A DNA stretch of 64,000 bases from Halobacillus andaensis. GTDB taxonomy: Bacteria; Bacillota; Bacilli; Bacillales; Halobacillaceae. This document shows, in pieces, positions 61,706 through 64,000 of this stretch. Position numbers and translations under genes: made by a program. The stretch lies in NCBI RefSeq assembly GCF_014636475.1, contig NZ_BMEL01000003.1:124001-188000 (forward strand), given 5' to 3'. Position 1 is the stretch's first letter. The number at the start of each line of letters is the position of its first letter. The notes beneath the pieces are model-generated. The model was given only the letters and a program-made list of their open reading frames with translations. It was not told the origin of the DNA and ran no database searches.

Positions 61706-62461
61706 ATGATAAAACATTGGATTATATTTATAAGTATTATTTTTTTAGCCGCTTGTGGAACCTCTCAAGATAATGAATCTTCCAGTGAGGAAGATGAAGA
61801 AATTGTGCAGCCTGAGGTTGAGGTGGTGTTTGAGGACGAGCCTTTACCTGTCGGAGAAGAAACTTCTATTCAAGCGATTGTAACAGCTAATAATGATCCT
61901 ATCACTGATGCTGATTATGTAGAATTTGAAATATGGAATGACGCACAAGGAGAAGACGAGTCTGAGACAATTGAAGCTGAACATCAAGAAGAAGGTCTCT
62001 ATGAAATTAATTACTCCTTTGATGAAGATGGAACCTATCAAGTGATTGCCCATACACAAGCTAGAAACGTCCACACCATGCCTCAAGTTGAAGTGCAAGT
62101 CGGTGAAGAGCAGAGCAGTCATGAACATGATATGGAAGAAGAATCAAGGCATGACCATGATGAGAAGGAGTTCACCGTTCACTTCATGAAGGATGAAGAC
62201 TTTTCTTCTAATGAGGATTCTGAACTGATGACCCATATCGAACAAGACGGAGAGCCTTTCGAAGAAGGAGAAGTGAGCTTCGAAATCAGCTCTAATCAAT
62301 TGGACAAACACGAATTTATTGATGCTGAAGAAGTTGAACCAGGAGCTTACCGAGCTGCCTTTGAATTCCCTTCCACTGGTGATTACTTGATAAACGTCCA
62401 CTATGAAAAACCTGAGGAAGATATTCACGGACATAAAGAAGAAGAAATAATAGTAAACTGA
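61706..62461 (+). CDS. YtkA/FixH-like lipoprotein with His/Asp-rich linker
   Basis: 251 residues. Lipobox FLAACG (lipidated Cys at 17), then two YtkA-like immunoglobulin-fold domains of ~100 residues separated by a His-, Asp- and Glu-rich stretch (SSHEHDMEEESRHDHDEKE), which probably binds metal. YtkA-like domains occur near copper-protein assembly systems; a role in metal handling at the cell surface is inferred. Very acidic. GGAG precedes the ATG; terminator follows. Confidence 0.82.
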   Translation: MIKHWIIFISIIFLAACGTSQDNESSSEEDEEIVQPEVEVVFEDEPLPVGEETSIQAIVTANNDPITDADYVEFEIWNDAQGEDESETIEAEHQEEGLYEINYSFDEDGTYQVIAHTQARNVHTMPQVEVQVGEEQSSHEHDMEEESRHDHDEKEFTVHFMKDEDFSSNEDSELMTHIEQDGEPFEEGEVSFEISSNQLDKHEFIDAEEVEPGAYRAAFEFPSTGDYLINVHYEKPEEDIHGHKEEEIIVN

Positions 62462-62486
62462 TCGTTATGCGCGATCAGTTTTTTTG
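62456..62486 (+). terminator. Terminator after the YtkA-like gene
   Basis: AAACTGATCG and CGATCAGTTT close a perfect stem, followed by TTTT. It overlaps the stop codon. Confidence 0.92.
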
Positions 62487-62507
62487 TATCCGAGTGTGTA
62501 GCGGGTG

Positions 62508-62560
62508 AAATGTTCATATTTTCTCCCATTTGTTCATAAATCCCCAGAAATGTTCATAAA
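62508..62560. repeat. Tandem repeat, three units of 20 bp
   Basis: TGTTCAT begins at 62511, 62531 and 62551. The unit AAATGTTCATATTTTCTCCC resembles the 21-bp unit at 43835-43960 read on the minus strand (AAATGTCAGAATAAACTGCC), so the two arrays may be one repeat family. It lies between convergent terminators. Confidence 0.65.
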
Positions 62561-62563
62561 AAA

Positions 62564-62591
62564 GAAGCAGACTACCGCAGTAGTCTGCTTC
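62564..62591 (-). terminator. Terminator after typA
   Basis: GAAGCAGACTAC pairs with GTAGTCTGCTTC; the minus strand continues TTTTTTATG. Confidence 0.92.
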
Positions 62592-62599
62592 CCTTCGAT

Positions 62600-64000
62600 T
62601 TAAACGTCAGCGTTTTGAAGTTTTTTCTTCTTCGCAGCTTTTTCACGTTCATTTTTATTAAGGTATTTCTTACGAAGACGAACCGTTTCCGGCGTTACTT
62701 CGCAATACTCATCATCATCTAGATACTCGATCGCTTCTTCAAGGGTCAGCTGACGAGTTTTCTTGATCGTTGTTGTATTATCTTTTGTAGCAGAACGCAC
62801 GTTAGTTAAGTGCTTCTCTTTCGTAATGTTAACCGTTAGGTCGTTATCACGATTGTGCTCTCCTACAATCATTCCTTCGTACACTTCTGTACCTGGCTCA
62901 ACGAAAATAACTCCTCGATCTTCAAGGTTCATAATTCCGTAAGTTGACGCTTTTCCTTTATCAAGGGAAACTAGAACTCCTTGACGTCGGCCTCCAACTT
63001 GACCCTTAGCTAATGGTGCATACCCATGGAATGTGTGGTTTAAAATTCCATAACCACGTGTTTGGGTCATAAATTCTGTAGAATAACCGATTAATCCACG
63101 AGAAGGTACAAGGAATTCAAGGCGAACTTGCCCATTTCCATCGTTCACCATATCTTGCATTTCACCTTTTCGAAGACCGATGGATTCCATTACAGCACCC
63201 TGGTATTCTTCTGGTGTGTCAATTTGCACGTACTCTACTGGCTCACATGTTTGCCCATCAACTTCTTTAAGGATAACCTTAGGCTTAGATAATTGAAGCT
63301 CGAAGCCTTCACGACGCATGTTCTCAACGAGAATAGATAGGTGAAGTTCACCACGTCCAGATACAATAAACGCATCTGGAGAGTCTGTAGGATCTACACG
63401 TAAACTTACGTCGGTTTCTAACTGTGTTAGAAGACGCTCTTCGATTTGACGAGACGTCACGTACTTCCCTTCACGTCCTGCGAAAGGACTGTTGTTTACA
63501 AGGAACGTCATTTGCAGAGTAGGTTCATCGATACGCGGGATCTCCATTGCTTCTTGATGGTCTGGCGGGCATACGGTTTCTCCAACGTTAATGTCCTCTA
63601 AACCAGCTAGAGCGATAATATCTCCGGCTTGAGCTTCTTCAATTTCAATTCGCTTTAAGCCAATGAAACCGAACAGCTTAGAAATACGGAAATTCTTCAC
63701 GCTTCCATCTTTCTTCATGAGGGAAACTTGCTGCCCTACTTTAATACTGCCGCGGAATACACGTCCGACTCCAATACGACCAAGATAATCATTATAATCA
63801 AGTAAAGTTACCTGGAACTGTAAAGGCTCTTCTTTTGTATCTACAGGAGCAGGGATGTTGTTCATGATCAGCTTAAAGATCGGATCCATGGTTTCATTCT
63901 GGTCTTCCGGCTCATCACCAGATGTTCCGTTTAACGCTGAAGCGTAGACCACAGGGAAATCTAATTGCTCATCATCCGCACCTAACTCAATAAATAGATC
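62600..64000 (-). CDS. typA: GTP-binding elongation factor TypA/BipA, C-terminal part
   Basis: The frame is open to the window end, giving 466 residues that lack the N-terminal G domain. Visible: end of the GTPase domain (DDEQLDFPVVYASALNGTSG), domain II (FQVTLLDYNDYLGRIGVGRVFRG), EF-G-like domain III (GRGELHLSILVENMRREGFEL), domain V and the TypA-specific C-terminal domain (DDEYCEVTPETVRLRKKYL). It binds ribosomes and acts in stress and 50S assembly. The protein continues upstream of the window edge. Confidence 0.97.
   Translation of the reverse strand, partial: DLFIELGADDEQLDFPVVYASALNGTSGDEPEDQNETMDPIFKLIMNNIPAPVDTKEEPLQFQVTLLDYNDYLGRIGVGRVFRGSIKVGQQVSLMKKDGSVKNFRISKLFGFIGLKRIEIEEAQAGDIIALAGLEDINVGETVCPPDHQEAMEIPRIDEPTLQMTFLVNNSPFAGREGKYVTSRQIEERLLTQLETDVSLRVDPTDSPDAFIVSGRGELHLSILVENMRREGFELQLSKPKVILKEVDGQTCEPVEYVQIDTPEEYQGAVMESIGLRKGEMQDMVNDGNGQVRLEFLVPSRGLIGYSTEFMTQTRGYGILNHTFHGYAPLAKGQVGGRRQGVLVSLDKGKASTYGIMNLEDRGVIFVEPGTEVYEGMIVGEHNRDNDLTVNITKEKHLTNVRSATKDNTTTIKKTRQLTLEEAIEYLDDDEYCEVTPETVRLRKKYLNKNEREKAAKKKKLQNADV

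Overview
The window is a low-GC, Gram-positive chromosome fragment that looks like a salt- or alkali-adapted member of the Bacillaceae (Halobacillus/Thalassobacillus/Bacillus-like; inference). Reasons: strong AAGGAGG ribosome-binding sites, YesL/YesM/YesN/YpjP/Yxl/Yvd-type proteins, a TRAP-type trp leader, a bacillithiol-biosynthesis deacetylase, a cre site and a NaChBac-type sodium channel.

Region 1 (1-25 kb) is a pectin and galacturonate island, almost all on the minus strand. It holds a rhamnogalacturonan acetylesterase (cut by the window start), an AEC transporter, a YesL protein, a Gfo/Idh/MocA oxidoreductase, a GH105 unsaturated galacturonyl hydrolase, an oligosaccharide ABC importer, a YesM/YesN-type two-component system, a MATE-like membrane protein, a 1369-residue secreted PL9 pectate lyase, a TIM-barrel isomerase/epimerase, and the full galacturonate route uxaC-uxaB-uxaA-kdgK-kdgA. 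Polymer is cut outside, oligomers are imported, GH105 releases the unsaturated end, and galacturonate goes to pyruvate plus glyceraldehyde-3-phosphate. A cre site precedes the binding-protein gene and two palindromes 55 bp apart precede uxaB. Two copies of a ~125-bp hairpin repeat lie in this region.

Region 2 (25-30 kb) has housekeeping or orphan genes: a YpjP-like protein, a DUF2935 protein, a voltage-gated Na+ channel, a degenerate peptidase-like protein and an FAD oxidoreductase.

Region 3 (30.2-43.7 kb) is a 13.5-kb integrative element in the 3' half of a tRNA-Ala(GGC) gene, bounded by 48-bp direct repeats. Its layout resembles phage-inducible chromosomal islands: a tyrosine integrase and a zinc-finger protein face a divergent run of small HTH proteins, prim-pol, a P-loop ATPase and small orphans. 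No capsid, tail, terminase or conjugation genes are visible. I also see candidate integrase arm sites at both ends, 9-bp-phased GTGAC iterons at two places, an operator cluster in the divergent promoter, and a cargo block with a HEPN-like protein, a small membrane protein and an HExxH protein that could be an uncharacterised defence system.

Region 4 (43.7-50.8 kb) is tRNA-Ala, a 21-bp-period tandem repeat, and the trp operon trpE-D-C-F-B-A-trpG/pabA. Eleven (G/U)AG triplets lie in the leader and a second 5-nt-period cluster lies over the trpG start.

Region 5 (50.8-64 kb) has yxlE-yxlF-yxlG-like genes, an SDR, a GNAT protein, lipoproteins, a PAS-STAS protein, a TetR-SMR-SMR efflux operon with its operator, a 43-residue peptide gene, msrA, an isochorismatase-like gene with nadE, a K+ channel, bshB2, a His-rich YtkA-like lipoprotein and the C-terminal part of typA/bipA (cut by the window end). 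Where an alternative start had a better ribosome-binding site I used it and said so. Family names rest on motifs read by eye, not on database searches.
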